This document shows, piece after piece, positions 24,709 to 33,117 of a stretch of 64,000 nt of DNA. The first letter of the stretch is position 1; every line of letters starts with the position of its first letter. The notes beneath the pieces are model-generated. The model saw only the letters and a program-made list of their open reading frames with translations. It was not told where the DNA came from and made no database searches. The stretch covers positions 148,124 to 212,123 of the forward strand of contig NZ_AKFJ01000084.1 in assembly GCF_000272475.1 (NCBI RefSeq), given 5' to 3'. Made by a program: the position numbers and the translations under genes. Source of the DNA: Novosphingobium sp. Rr 2-17 (GTDB lineage Bacteria > Pseudomonadota > Alphaproteobacteria > Sphingomonadales > Sphingomonadaceae).

Positions 24709-26046
24709 TCAGTGGATCAGCGCCCATGGGACGCCCAGGCCCAGCGCCAGCCGCAGCAGCACCCATCCGCCGAATATCGCCAACAAGCCCAGACTGAGCG
24801 CCGCGTCCTGCCTCAGGAACGTCAGCTTCATGCGCAACTGCGTCTTGGTCAGGATGACATACCGCGCCAGTTCGCTGGCGGGCAGGGCGAGCAGTGCGCC
24901 GGGCAGGCCCCATAGTGCGAAGCCGCCTGCCAGCGCCGTTCCCATCACCGCAAAGCGCACGACGTTGGCATAGCTTACGTTCTGGGCCTTGCCGTGTCCG
25001 AACACGGCTGCTTCGTTGAGCGAAGACAGTACCGCGATCCAGCCGCCGATCAGCAGCAGACACAGCATCCACCCGGCTTCGACGTAGCGGTGGCCATAAA
25101 GCAGCCGCACTGCCCAGTCGGACCATGCCATGACGGTGGCGATGCCCAGCAGCACCAGGAGCAGGAAGTGGAGACGAACGCGGGAAAGCTCGGCGCGTGG
25201 GGCGCTTCCGGCTTCCAGATCGCCTTGATGGCTGGCGACGAAGGGAAACACGATCTGGAACGCCAGTCGGCCCGCTACCGTGTTGGGCAAGTCCGACACG
25301 GCCTTGGCCAGGCCATAGACGCCCAGCGTCGCCAGCGGGACCACCAGCCCCAGGAACAACCGGTCGACATAGATCGCGGCATAGAATGCCAGCGAAGACA
25401 GCATGATCCATTTGCTGAAATGGAAAATCTGCGGCCCGTGGACTTTGTCGAGGACGAAGCGGTGCCGGGGGTGGGGTAGGAGGTAGGTGAGGCAAGTGCG
25501 CGCGCCGACGGCGAACAGGATGCCCAGGATCGGCGCCCACACGTTGCGCAGGGTGAGGGCAAGGGTGATGTTGATGATCAGCCCGATCGCCTCGGCACCC
25601 AGCTCGAACACGTTGCGGGTGCGCACTTCCAGCCGCTTGGCGACGCTGAAGATCGAAGTGGACATGAACGAATTGAGCAGCGGCGCGGCGCTGACGGCCA
25701 TCAGGATCGCCGTATCTATGTGATAGAACCGCGCCAGCAAGGGCGAGAGCGCCAGGCACGCGATCGAGACCAGCAGCCCGCGCAGGACTTGCATGGTCCA
25801 CACGGTGTTGAGGAACCGCTCGTCGTCGCCGTGGGGGCTGTGGACGATGTTCTGTTCAGGGCCAAGATCGGTGAGCAGATCGCATCCGGTTCGGATCGCC
25901 TGCGCGATCACCACGATCCCCAGGATTTCCGGCCCGAGCAGGCGCGACAGCACGATGTTGCTGCTGAAGCGGATGCCGGCGGACGCCACGTAAGTGCCGA
26001 TCGTCCAGAGCGACTTGCTGGCTATCGAGGCGGGTTTGGCGGCCAT
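24709..26046 (-). CDS. Polysaccharide/oligosaccharide flippase (Wzx-like, MOP superfamily)
   Basis: This 445-residue inner-membrane protein has 11-12 helices. Its N-terminus (SIASKSLWTIGTYVASAGIR, then SNIVLSRLLGPEILGIVVIA) is typical of the Polysacc_synt flippases that turn undecaprenyl-linked repeat units to the periplasmic face. It ends next to one glycosyltransferase and is divergent from the six-gene decoration operon, so its cargo could be the product of either. AAGGA lies about 12 bases upstream of ATG 26046. The family is clear; the substrate is not. Confidence 0.85.
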   Translation of the reverse strand: MAAKPASIASKSLWTIGTYVASAGIRFSSNIVLSRLLGPEILGIVVIAQAIRTGCDLLTDLGPEQNIVHSPHGDDERFLNTVWTMQVLRGLLVSIACLALSPLLARFYHIDTAILMAVSAAPLLNSFMSTSIFSVAKRLEVRTRNVFELGAEAIGLIINITLALTLRNVWAPILGILFAVGARTCLTYLLPHPRHRFVLDKVHGPQIFHFSKWIMLSSLAFYAAIYVDRLFLGLVVPLATLGVYGLAKAVSDLPNTVAGRLAFQIVFPFVASHQGDLEAGSAPRAELSRVRLHFLLLVLLGIATVMAWSDWAVRLLYGHRYVEAGWMLCLLLIGGWIAVLSSLNEAAVFGHGKAQNVSYANVVRFAVMGTALAGGFALWGLPGALLALPASELARYVILTKTQLRMKLTFLRQDAALSLGLLAIFGGWVLLRLALGLGVPWALIH

Positions 26047-26226
26047 GGAAGAATTCGGTCCTTGGATACATTGCCGCGCAAGTCGAGGCCGCCCCTGCGT
26101 GAATCGCTTGGTCCGTTCCTACGGACGTTTGCGCCTTGCGCCAAGTTGCTCGAATTTACGCCTTCGACGCGAGGATCAGGCACGGCGATGCTTAACTTAC
26201 CCTCGGGGTTATGCCTATAGAGCGGC

Positions 26227-27204
26227 ATGGATGCGCTCATCGGTTATACCGGCTTCGTCGGATCGACACTGCGGCGGCAGCACGATTTCGAGGGGCTGTT
26301 CAATTCGGGCAATATCGGCGATGCCGAAGGCAGGTCGTTCGGCACGGTCGTGTGTGCGGCAGCGCCCGGCTCGATGTTCGAGGCCAACCGCGATCCGGAA
26401 CGCGATTTGGCGCGGACCGAAGCCATCATCCGGTCGCTGGAACAGATCGGATCGGAACGCTTCGTTCTGATTTCCAGCGTCGCTTGCCTCAAGGATTTCC
26501 GGGCGGATAACGAAGAGAGCACTGCGTTCGAGGATCAATTGCCATACGGCAAGCATCGCCGGTTGCTGGAAGCCCGCGTGGCGGAGCGTTCGGGCCAGGT
26601 TCTGGTGGTGCGCCTGCCGGCCTTGTTCGGGCCGGGCCTGAAGAAGAATTTCCTGTTCGACATCCTCAATCCCATGCCCACCATGCTGACGGAGGCGGAC
26701 TTCGCATCCTTGAAAGGCGCGCTGGCCGGGGATTTGGCGAGCGATCTGGCAGCCACGCTGGACCGGATCTACACGCGCAAGGCCGCTGGCGGCTTGTTCG
26801 TGATCGACCGGGCGGCGCTGGACGATAGCGGCACTCGCGCACACCTGGAGGCGAGCGTAATTGACGCGGGACTGGCCGCGATGCGTTTCACCCACCCCGA
26901 CAGCGAATTCCAGTTCTACGATATGAGCCGGCTGTGGGCCGACATCCAGCGCGGCCTCGAAAGCGGCATTGCGGTGCTGCATCTGGCGCCGCAGCCGGTC
27001 CGCGCGGGCGTGATTTACCAAGCGCTGGTCGGCCAGCCGATGCCGGTCAGCGCGGCGAAGGTTCATCGTGAGGACATGCGGACTGGTCAAAGCTGGCTAT
27101 GGAGGCGCGAAGGTCCGTACATCGCCACCGAGGCGGAAATCGTGCGGGACCTTCGCGCCTTCACCCAACGCGAGCGAGCCCAGGCGCCGGCGGACGCAGC
27201 GTGA
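26227..27204 (+). CDS. NAD(P)-dependent sugar epimerase/reductase-like protein, first gene of six-gene operon
   Basis: The 325-residue protein begins with a Rossmann fingerprint degenerated to GYTGFVGSTL (residues 6-15). FVLISSVACLKDF follows, then the epimerase-like catalytic strand PYGKHRRLLEARV. This suggests an extended-SDR fold, though Tyr and Lys spacing (YGK) departs from YxxxK, so activity may differ. The C-terminal third (about 215-325) is not typical of nucleotide-sugar epimerases. ATG 26227 has a weak ribosome site. Its stop overlaps the next GTG start as GTGA. It opens an operon with an isomerase, FAD oxidoreductase, GtrA and GT2 proteins, so modification of a sugar is likely, but the substrate is unknown. 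Confidence 0.65.
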   Translation: MDALIGYTGFVGSTLRRQHDFEGLFNSGNIGDAEGRSFGTVVCAAAPGSMFEANRDPERDLARTEAIIRSLEQIGSERFVLISSVACLKDFRADNEESTAFEDQLPYGKHRRLLEARVAERSGQVLVVRLPALFGPGLKKNFLFDILNPMPTMLTEADFASLKGALAGDLASDLAATLDRIYTRKAAGGLFVIDRAALDDSGTRAHLEASVIDAGLAAMRFTHPDSEFQFYDMSRLWADIQRGLESGIAVLHLAPQPVRAGVIYQALVGQPMPVSAAKVHREDMRTGQSWLWRREGPYIATEAEIVRDLRAFTQRERAQAPADAA

Positions 27205-28049
27205 AACTGGCGGTATCGAACATCGCCTGGCCCCCCGCCTTTGCCGATCGGGCTTATGCGCTTTTGCAGGCCAATGGCTTTACCGGCCTGGAAGTGGCCC
27301 CGGCGCTGATCCTGCCCGCTTCCGCCGACCCGTTCGAACCGACGCCTGCCGAGGTGAGCGAAGCGCTGGCACGAGCGCGGCACTATGGCTTGACGATCAT
27401 CTCGATGCAGTCGCTGCTGTTCGGGGTGGATGGGGCGGCCTTGTTCCTGGACCAGGCATCGCGCGACCGGCTGGAGCGGGCGCTGGAACGCGCGATCGAC
27501 CTAGCGCATCGGCTTGAAGTTCCCAACCTGGTGTTCGGCTCGCCCAGGCAGCGGGCCTATCCGCCGTCGATGGATTATGCCGAGGCGGAAGGTATCGCGC
27601 TCGACCTGTTCCGGCGGCTGGGCGACCGCGCGCTGGCGGCAGGTACGCGCCTGGCGATCGAGCCGAACGGGCGCGCCTATGGCACCAACTTCCTGAACCG
27701 GGTGGAGGAGGCCGCATCCTTCGTCCGCCGCGCCGGCCATCCCGGCGTGGTGCTCAACTTCGATATCGGCGCGCTGCACATGGAAGGCGATTTCGATCGC
27801 ATCTGCGCGATTGCGGCGGCGACGGCGGACTGCATCGGCCATGTCCACATCAGCGAGCCGCAACTGGCGCCCGCCCCCGTCGACGTCGGGCAGGCGGCCA
27901 CGGCTTTTACCGCACTGGCCGATGCCGGGTACACAGGCTGGCACAGCATCGAAATGGCTGCGACGAGCGACCCGCTGGTCGATCTGGCCAAGGCGGTTTC
28001 CAACGTGCGTGCCGCCGTTTTGCTGGCCGGCCTGGAGGTTGGGGCGTGA
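27201..28049 (+). CDS. Sugar phosphate isomerase/epimerase-like TIM barrel (AP endonuclease 2 family)
   Basis: The 282-residue protein has the xylose-isomerase-like TIM-barrel pattern. It opens with MKLAVSNIAWPP, continues with NGFTGLEVAP, and has a metal-binding Glu in LAIEPNG, Asp in LNFDIGALHM, His in IGHVHISEP and a final Glu in WHSIEMA. These acidic and histidine residues at strand ends fit a divalent-metal isomerase or epimerase. The start is GTG 27201, overlapping the previous stop by four bases; a longer frame in the first gene is a shadow. In this operon it probably isomerises or epimerises the sugar handled by the neighbouring reductase and FAD enzyme. Confidence 0.75.
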   Translation: MKLAVSNIAWPPAFADRAYALLQANGFTGLEVAPALILPASADPFEPTPAEVSEALARARHYGLTIISMQSLLFGVDGAALFLDQASRDRLERALERAIDLAHRLEVPNLVFGSPRQRAYPPSMDYAEAEGIALDLFRRLGDRALAAGTRLAIEPNGRAYGTNFLNRVEEAASFVRRAGHPGVVLNFDIGALHMEGDFDRICAIAAATADCIGHVHISEPQLAPAPVDVGQAATAFTALADAGYTGWHSIEMAATSDPLVDLAKAVSNVRAAVLLAGLEVGA

Positions 28050-29092
28050 TGCCGGTGACTCGCCCGCGCGAACATGTGCTGGTGACGCTCGCGCTCAGCG
28101 ATGCGCCGAGCGACGAGGCCCAACGGCAGATCGTCCGCGATCTTGCCAGCACCCTGGCGCGGCATTTCCGTTACTGGGAACTGCTGATCGCTTGCGAGGG
28201 CAGCGACCGTGCCGTGCTGGAGCCGCTGCTGTCGGGCATTCCCAACCTGCGGATGCTGTGGCTGCGGCCCGGGGCGTCGTTCTACCAGCGCCGGTATGCC
28301 GTGGCACAAGCCGCGATCGGCGATGTCGTAGTGCTGAGCGCGCCCGAGGAATTGCCCCATCTCGATATTGTCGCGATGGCGGGGAGCGCGGCGGACAAGG
28401 CCGTGCTGGTCATCGGCGAGCATCGCGGCAGCAACCCGGCTGGCAGTGCGGTGGAGGCTTTGGGGCGGAGCGCGGGCCTGCGGATCGCGCCGCACGATAT
28501 GCTGACCGTCGCCTTTCCGCGCGGGCTGCTCGACATCGTCATCGCCCATCCCGACCATTTGCTGGCAACGCGTTTCGTGCCGGTCGATCCGCGATTGCCG
28601 GTGCAACTCTACCCTTGCCGTGAAGGTGGGGGCCGTGACGGTGCGGGCCGTGGAGGGGCAGGCCGTGAGAGTGCGGGGCTGCCCCCGTTTCGAGGCGGCT
28701 CGCATACCGGCCCAAAGCTGTTGAGGAGGTTGCATATCCTTCACCGTCTCATGATCGGCGCCGCGCCACGCGTCCTTACCCTCACCGCCCTCATCGCCTT
28801 GGTGACGACGGTGGGGGCGTTGGCGTTTTCGATCTACAGCGTAGTGGCCTGGCTGACCCTGGCGCACACGCAACCCGGCTGGCTGACCACGTCGCTGGCG
28901 ATCGGGGGGACTTCCACGTTCCTGGGCCTGGCGGTGTTTGGCCTTTCGATCGGCCTGCAACGGCTGCTGGAGCTTTCCGTGCAGGGGGACGGCGAACTGG
29001 TGATGGACGAAAGCGGCTCGGTCGAGCTGTTCGGCAAAGTTCGCGAAGAACTCAACGTCGAAACCGCTGCCGGTTCCGACCATTCCGCGTGA
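28046..29092 (+). CDS. Degenerate GtrB-like GT2 protein with two C-terminal membrane helices
   Basis: The 348-residue protein aligns by eye with GtrB/DPM1-type polyprenyl-phosphate glycosyltransferases. ELLIACEGSDRAVLEPL takes the place of the usual DDGSTDG donor motif, and DVVVLSAPEELPHLD replaces the DADLQDPPE catalytic motif. Both aspartate motifs are therefore lost. After a Gly/Arg-rich linker (about 195-215, from an imperfect DNA repeat at 28626-28680) come two helices (about 250-310) and a cytoplasmic tail, as in GtrB. It may be a scaffold or pseudoenzyme for the GT2 at 30656. GTG 28046 overlaps the previous stop; ATG 28049 is equally possible. Its stop overlaps the next start. Confidence 0.65.
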   Translation: MMPVTRPREHVLVTLALSDAPSDEAQRQIVRDLASTLARHFRYWELLIACEGSDRAVLEPLLSGIPNLRMLWLRPGASFYQRRYAVAQAAIGDVVVLSAPEELPHLDIVAMAGSAADKAVLVIGEHRGSNPAGSAVEALGRSAGLRIAPHDMLTVAFPRGLLDIVIAHPDHLLATRFVPVDPRLPVQLYPCREGGGRDGAGRGGAGRESAGLPPFRGGSHTGPKLLRRLHILHRLMIGAAPRVLTLTALIALVTTVGALAFSIYSVVAWLTLAHTQPGWLTTSLAIGGTSTFLGLAVFGLSIGLQRLLELSVQGDGELVMDESGSVELFGKVREELNVETAAGSDHSA

Positions 29093-30252
29093 GCACGATC
29101 GCGCCCGATCATGACTATCTCGTTATCGGCGGCGGCTTCTACGGCTGTACTCTGGCGCTGTTCCTGCGCTCGATCAGCGACCGCATTGCCCTGGTCGAGG
29201 CAGGGGGCGAGCTGCTGGGGCGGGCGTCCAAGACCAACCAGGCGCGCATCCACACCGGCTTTCACTATCCCCGCAGCGCGCTGACCGCAGTCAAGTCCAT
29301 GGTCCTGCACCAGCGCTTCGCCCGCGATTTTCCCGAGGCGGTGGTCGACGATTTCCAGATGCTCTACGCCGTGGCGCGGCGCGGCTCAAAAGTGTCGGCA
29401 AAACGGTTTCATCGCCTGTTTGCAGACCTTGGGGCGCCGATTGCACCCGCTGAGCCCCGCCACAGCGCCCTGTTCGCACCGGATGCCATCGAGCAGGTTT
29501 TCGCCTGCCGTGAGTGGGCTTTCGACCATCGCGTCTTGCGCCGCGATCTGGGCCAAAGGCTTGATTCGTTGGGGGTCGGGGTCAGCCTGAACACCGAAGT
29601 GGTGGCGCTTCAGGAGCGCCCCGACATGGTCGTCGCCCAGCTTGCGGACGGGCGGGAAGTGACGGCGCGTTTTGCCTTAAACGTCACTTATGCGCAGGTT
29701 AACCGCACCTTATTGCAAGCGGGCTTGCCGCCCGCGCCGCTCAAGCACGAACTGGCCGAGATCGCCCTGGTCGAAGTGCCGCCCGCGCTGCAAGGCTTGG
29801 GCGTGACCGTGATGGACGGTCCGTTCTTCTCTTGCATGCCCTATCCGGCGGAAAATCTCCATTCGCTGACCCACGTTCGCTACACCCCCTCCGCCAGTTG
29901 GACTGACCCGGAAGCGGGTGGACAATCGGCTTATAACATCATGGAAACGCTGCCGAAATCCTCGCGCCACCGGCACATGATCCTCGACGCGCGGCGCTAT
30001 CTGCCGCAGCTTGGCGAAGCATCGTGGGTCAAGTCGCTGTTCGAAGTGAAGACCGTCCTGACCAAGAACGAACACGACGATGGGCGGCCCATCCTGCTCC
30101 ACCGCCAGCCGGAAGCCTCGCGTATCATCTCGATCATGGGCGGCAAGATCGACAACATCTATGACTTGTTCGCTCTGCTCAAACGGTCCGGGCCACAATG
30201 GGAACAAGCCGACGAACGGTTTGTAAAGACAGCGAAAACTGTGGCATTATGA
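29089..30252 (+). CDS. FAD-dependent oxidoreductase (DAO family) in the glycan operon
   Basis: This 387-residue flavoprotein has an N-terminal FAD-binding fingerprint (YLVIGGGFYGCTLALFL, residues 7-23), the acidic ribose-binding end of beta-2 (IALVEAG), and a GRASKTNQARIHTGFHYP segment near residue 45-62. That segment resembles the flavin-contact loop of DAO-type amine or hydroxy-acid oxidases. No signal peptide is present. The GTG start at 29089 and the stop at 30252 are both embedded in 4-base overlaps. An oxidase or dehydrogenase of this class inside a GtrA/GT2 operon is unusual and suggests oxidation of a sugar or of an amino or acyl substituent; the reaction is not known. Confidence 0.8.
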   Translation: MSTIAPDHDYLVIGGGFYGCTLALFLRSISDRIALVEAGGELLGRASKTNQARIHTGFHYPRSALTAVKSMVLHQRFARDFPEAVVDDFQMLYAVARRGSKVSAKRFHRLFADLGAPIAPAEPRHSALFAPDAIEQVFACREWAFDHRVLRRDLGQRLDSLGVGVSLNTEVVALQERPDMVVAQLADGREVTARFALNVTYAQVNRTLLQAGLPPAPLKHELAEIALVEVPPALQGLGVTVMDGPFFSCMPYPAENLHSLTHVRYTPSASWTDPEAGGQSAYNIMETLPKSSRHRHMILDARRYLPQLGEASWVKSLFEVKTVLTKNEHDDGRPILLHRQPEASRIISIMGGKIDNIYDLFALLKRSGPQWEQADERFVKTAKTVAL

Positions 30253-30659
30253 GGGTAATTGAGTGGGTCATGACCGCAAGCGTGGTTCGTTTCGGGCTGG
30301 TCTCAGTGGTGGGCCTGGCGATCGATCTGAGCACCGGCTGGCTTCTGCTCAAGCTCGCAGGATTACCGCTGGTCATCGCGGCGGGCTGCGGTTTCATGGC
30401 GGGTGCGATCGCGAATTACGCGCTCCACGAATTGTGGACGTTCGGCTCGGGCGAAGTCTCCGCGCGACGGGGCGCGCAATATCTGGCGGTCCTGGCGGTC
30501 GTGCTTGCCGCGCGCCTGAGTGCCGCGGCGGTTTTAGCCAAGATAATCGCGCCGCAAGTGGCGCTTGTAGCCGCCATCGGTGTGTCGTTTTTAATTAATT
30601 ACTTGCTCAGCCGTTATTTGGTCTTCCGAATTGCGACCCGGTACAAGGACAGTGCATGA
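30249..30659 (+). CDS. gtrA: GtrA-family membrane protein (lipid-linked sugar flippase)
   Basis: The 136-residue protein has four predicted transmembrane helices with the GtrA hallmarks: FGLVSVVGLAIDLSTGWLLL, AGCGFMAGAIANYALHELWTF and GVSFLINYLLSRYLVF. GtrA proteins are thought to move polyprenyl-phosphate-linked monosaccharides across the inner membrane. ATG 30249 overlaps the previous stop as ATGA; a longer upstream reading is discarded. Its stop overlaps the GT2 start at 30656. A flippase together with an active GT2 and a GtrB remnant points to transfer of one modified sugar onto a surface polymer. Confidence 0.9.
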   Translation: MRVIEWVMTASVVRFGLVSVVGLAIDLSTGWLLLKLAGLPLVIAAGCGFMAGAIANYALHELWTFGSGEVSARRGAQYLAVLAVVLAARLSAAAVLAKIIAPQVALVAAIGVSFLINYLLSRYLVFRIATRYKDSA

Positions 30660-31450
30660 AGCAGACACCTGGCCGCGAAAGCTGGCAGCTTCCCGACAGT
30701 CGGATCGACGTGTTCGCAGGAAAATTCCATCGCCACGCCCTGGTCATCCCGGTCATCAACGAGGGCGAACGGATCCGCGCGCAACTCCGGCGCACCGCAG
30801 CGGCTGGCTTGCCGGTAGACGTGATCGTGGCGGATGGCGGCTCCACCGACGGATCGCTTGCCCCGGAATTTCTCGAAAGCGTGGGAATACGGGCGTTATT
30901 GACCAAACAAGGGCCGGGCAAGCTCAGCGCTCAATTGCGGATGGCCTACGCTTGGTGCCTGGACCAGGGCTACGAAGGGATCGTCACCATCGACGGCAAT
31001 GGAAAGGACAACGTCGAGGCCGTGCAGATCTTTGTCGATCGCTTGGAAGCCGGCTACGACTACGTGCAGGGTTCGCGCTATCGCCCTGGAGGAAAAGCAG
31101 AAAACACGCCGCTGGAACGCACGATCGGCAATCGCCTGATCCACGCTCCGCTGTTGAGCCTGGCCGGTCGGCGGTTGTTCACGGATACGACGAACGGATT
31201 CCGCGCCTATTCCCGGCGCTATTTAATGGACCCCAGGGTCCAGCCTTTCCGCAATGTCTTCGTGGCCTACGAACTGCTGTTCTATCTGACCGCGCGGGCT
31301 GGCCAGATCGGCATGCGGGTTTGCGAGGTGCCGGTGCGGCGCAGCTATCCCAAGGGAGAGGCGGTGCCAACCAAGATATCCGGTTTTCGCGGGAAGTTGG
31401 CGATCATCCGCCAGTTGCTCCGCGCTACGAGTGGCGCTTTGCGTCCCTGA
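30656..31450 (+). CDS. Glycosyltransferase family 2 (DPM1-like), last gene of the decoration operon
   Basis: The 264-residue cytoplasmic GT-A enzyme has VIPVINEGERIRAQL at the N-terminus, the donor motif VIVADGGSTDGSL and the metal-binding IVTIDGNGKDNVEAV. The DTTNGFRAYSR acceptor loop and the EVPVRRSYPKGE region are typical of polyprenyl-phosphate monosaccharide synthases. It lacks the C-terminal helices of GtrB; those exist instead in the degenerate protein two genes upstream. It probably makes the lipid-linked sugar that GtrA flips. ATG 30656 overlaps the gtrA stop. Its 3' end overlaps the convergent membrane-protein gene by 26 bp. Confidence 0.85.
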   Translation: MKQTPGRESWQLPDSRIDVFAGKFHRHALVIPVINEGERIRAQLRRTAAAGLPVDVIVADGGSTDGSLAPEFLESVGIRALLTKQGPGKLSAQLRMAYAWCLDQGYEGIVTIDGNGKDNVEAVQIFVDRLEAGYDYVQGSRYRPGGKAENTPLERTIGNRLIHAPLLSLAGRRLFTDTTNGFRAYSRRYLMDPRVQPFRNVFVAYELLFYLTARAGQIGMRVCEVPVRRSYPKGEAVPTKISGFRGKLAIIRQLLRATSGALRP

Positions 31451-32933
31451 GGCGCAACAGGGCTGGCAGCAGATACAAGCCCACCACGAGTGGCAATGCC
31501 CAAGCCAGTCGCGTGTTGTAACGGGCAAACGGTCCAGACAGCCACGCGCAGATGACGTCGTTCGCCAGCAGGATCAACGCCATCAGCACTACGAGCGCGC
31601 GTTGCGGGCCAGTTCCTTTGCGTGCAATCCACACGGTAGCGATGGCCGACACTCCCATCATCGACGCCAGAACGACCGCGATTATCCGCTGGGGCCAAGG
31701 CAAGGGCGTGCCGGGCAGCGGGGCTTCAAGCGGCCCGGCGATCAAATCCGCCATGTGGTAATTCGGCCTAAACTCTTCGAGGTCGAAACGCGTCATCAGG
31801 CGTAGCAGGTCTTGGGCGAGGGCAGCGCTGGTTTCAGCGGGGTAGGTAGTGAGTACGGCCCAGGCGAAACGATACTGCTCCTCTGCGACACGACCACGAT
31901 CCTCTGCGGGAAGCGCACGGAAACCGCCCTCGGGGCGCTGCTCGCTCCATAGGAAGATTTCGGCGTTCGTCTTGCCTCCCAAAGGATAGCGGCACAGAGC
32001 GAATTTCGAGTGGGCGCAATGTTCCGTCAGATAGCGCCGGCCAGGGCCATCCTCGACCAACCGCGCGGTTAGGAAGGGGGGGCGCAGGGGCTCTGAGCCC
32101 GTAATGTGCTTGGTCGCTTGGCCCAAGGCGAACTCTCCGGCGACGCCGCACAGCGCGGCCACCAAGAGGAGTATGGCAGGTAATCGCACGGCCTGTTTGT
32201 TGTAAAGCAATCCGAACAGCAGTCCGGCGAACCCGAACACAGCCAGCACGGCAATAGCGGTGGAATGCGACAATGCCGCATATGCCGCGATCAATGACAG
32301 CCCGATCCGCCATGCCGATCGTTCGCGTCGCCATCCCACGAGCAGGATCGCAGCGCTGACCAACGCAAGTCCGACAAGCAGGTCGGGCATCAGAAAGCAG
32401 ACGAAGAAGGGCAGGCTGGTGCAGGCACACAAAGCGAAGGACACTGCGCAAGTTGCAGAAAATGCGCGTTTATGGGCAGGATCGACAAAGTGACGCACGA
32501 GGCCGACTATGACGATGGCCGACAGCAGCGCTTGCAAGATGACGGGTAGCCAAAACGATCCCGCTAAGGCGCCGAGGTAGAGAAAGGCGCCGAAATACAG
32601 GGATCGACCGTAAATGACCAAGCTGCCCGAGGTTTGGGCTTGGCGAACACCTTGCACGGCGGAGCGGGTCACGGGGTTCTCGGCGTTGCCCGGTGCCTGC
32701 TGGCGCGCGCTGGATTTATCGGTTTGCCACGGCTGGTCCGCATCTATCCCGGTAATTGCCTTGATGGCAGTGCCCGCCACTCGCAAGTAGGAAGCGGTGT
32801 CGTTGAAGGCGTAGACATCGCGCGAAACCAGCGCGGGCCACAGCAAAGCGAGACCCAGCAGGAACAGCCCCCACTGTCGCGGCCGCAAGGGAGATATCGC
32901 AGTATCCGGCACCGTGAGGCCCTCCTTTGCCAA
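31425..32933 (-). CDS. Polytopic membrane protein of unknown function (GT-C-like)
   Basis: The 502-residue protein has about ten transmembrane helices. A first periplasmic loop contains SRDVYAFNDTASYLRVAG, and a large soluble loop of about 120 residues lies near 270-400 (with ARLVEDGPGRRYLTEHC). The layout, with an acidic motif soon after helix 1, recalls GT-C glycosyltransferases, but I recognise no specific family. The gene is on the strand opposite its neighbours and divergent from the polymerase-like gene at 33118 over about 185 bp. A role in surface-glycan assembly is inferred only from location. Confidence 0.6.
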   Translation of the reverse strand: MAKEGLTVPDTAISPLRPRQWGLFLLGLALLWPALVSRDVYAFNDTASYLRVAGTAIKAITGIDADQPWQTDKSSARQQAPGNAENPVTRSAVQGVRQAQTSGSLVIYGRSLYFGAFLYLGALAGSFWLPVILQALLSAIVIVGLVRHFVDPAHKRAFSATCAVSFALCACTSLPFFVCFLMPDLLVGLALVSAAILLVGWRRERSAWRIGLSLIAAYAALSHSTAIAVLAVFGFAGLLFGLLYNKQAVRLPAILLLVAALCGVAGEFALGQATKHITGSEPLRPPFLTARLVEDGPGRRYLTEHCAHSKFALCRYPLGGKTNAEIFLWSEQRPEGGFRALPAEDRGRVAEEQYRFAWAVLTTYPAETSAALAQDLLRLMTRFDLEEFRPNYHMADLIAGPLEAPLPGTPLPWPQRIIAVVLASMMGVSAIATVWIARKGTGPQRALVVLMALILLANDVICAWLSGPFARYNTRLAWALPLVVGLYLLPALLRLRDAKRHS

Positions 32934-33117
32934 AGGGCCCCACTTTTGGCGACCTGCGGTATGGCTCGGTGCTTAGCACTCGGTTGTGCGCTTGCGAAGA
33001 ACTGGATATCCGGTAATCGTCCCAGGACAAGCTGGACGCTCAAGCGGCTGGCGCAGCGGATGCGGCATCAGTGTGTTCGCGATCGGGTTCCGTGATCGGT
33101 GTTGGGTGAGTTTAGTC

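Noticed and set aside
24668..25801. Second minus-strand frame inside the flippase gene
   Set aside because: It runs in another frame of the flippase gene; the flippase frame has clear transmembrane periodicity.
27677..29083. Minus-strand open frame of 468 codons across the isomerase and GtrB-like genes
   Set aside because: It crosses two coupled plus-strand genes with recognisable folds and shows Gln/Arg/His-rich nonsense composition.
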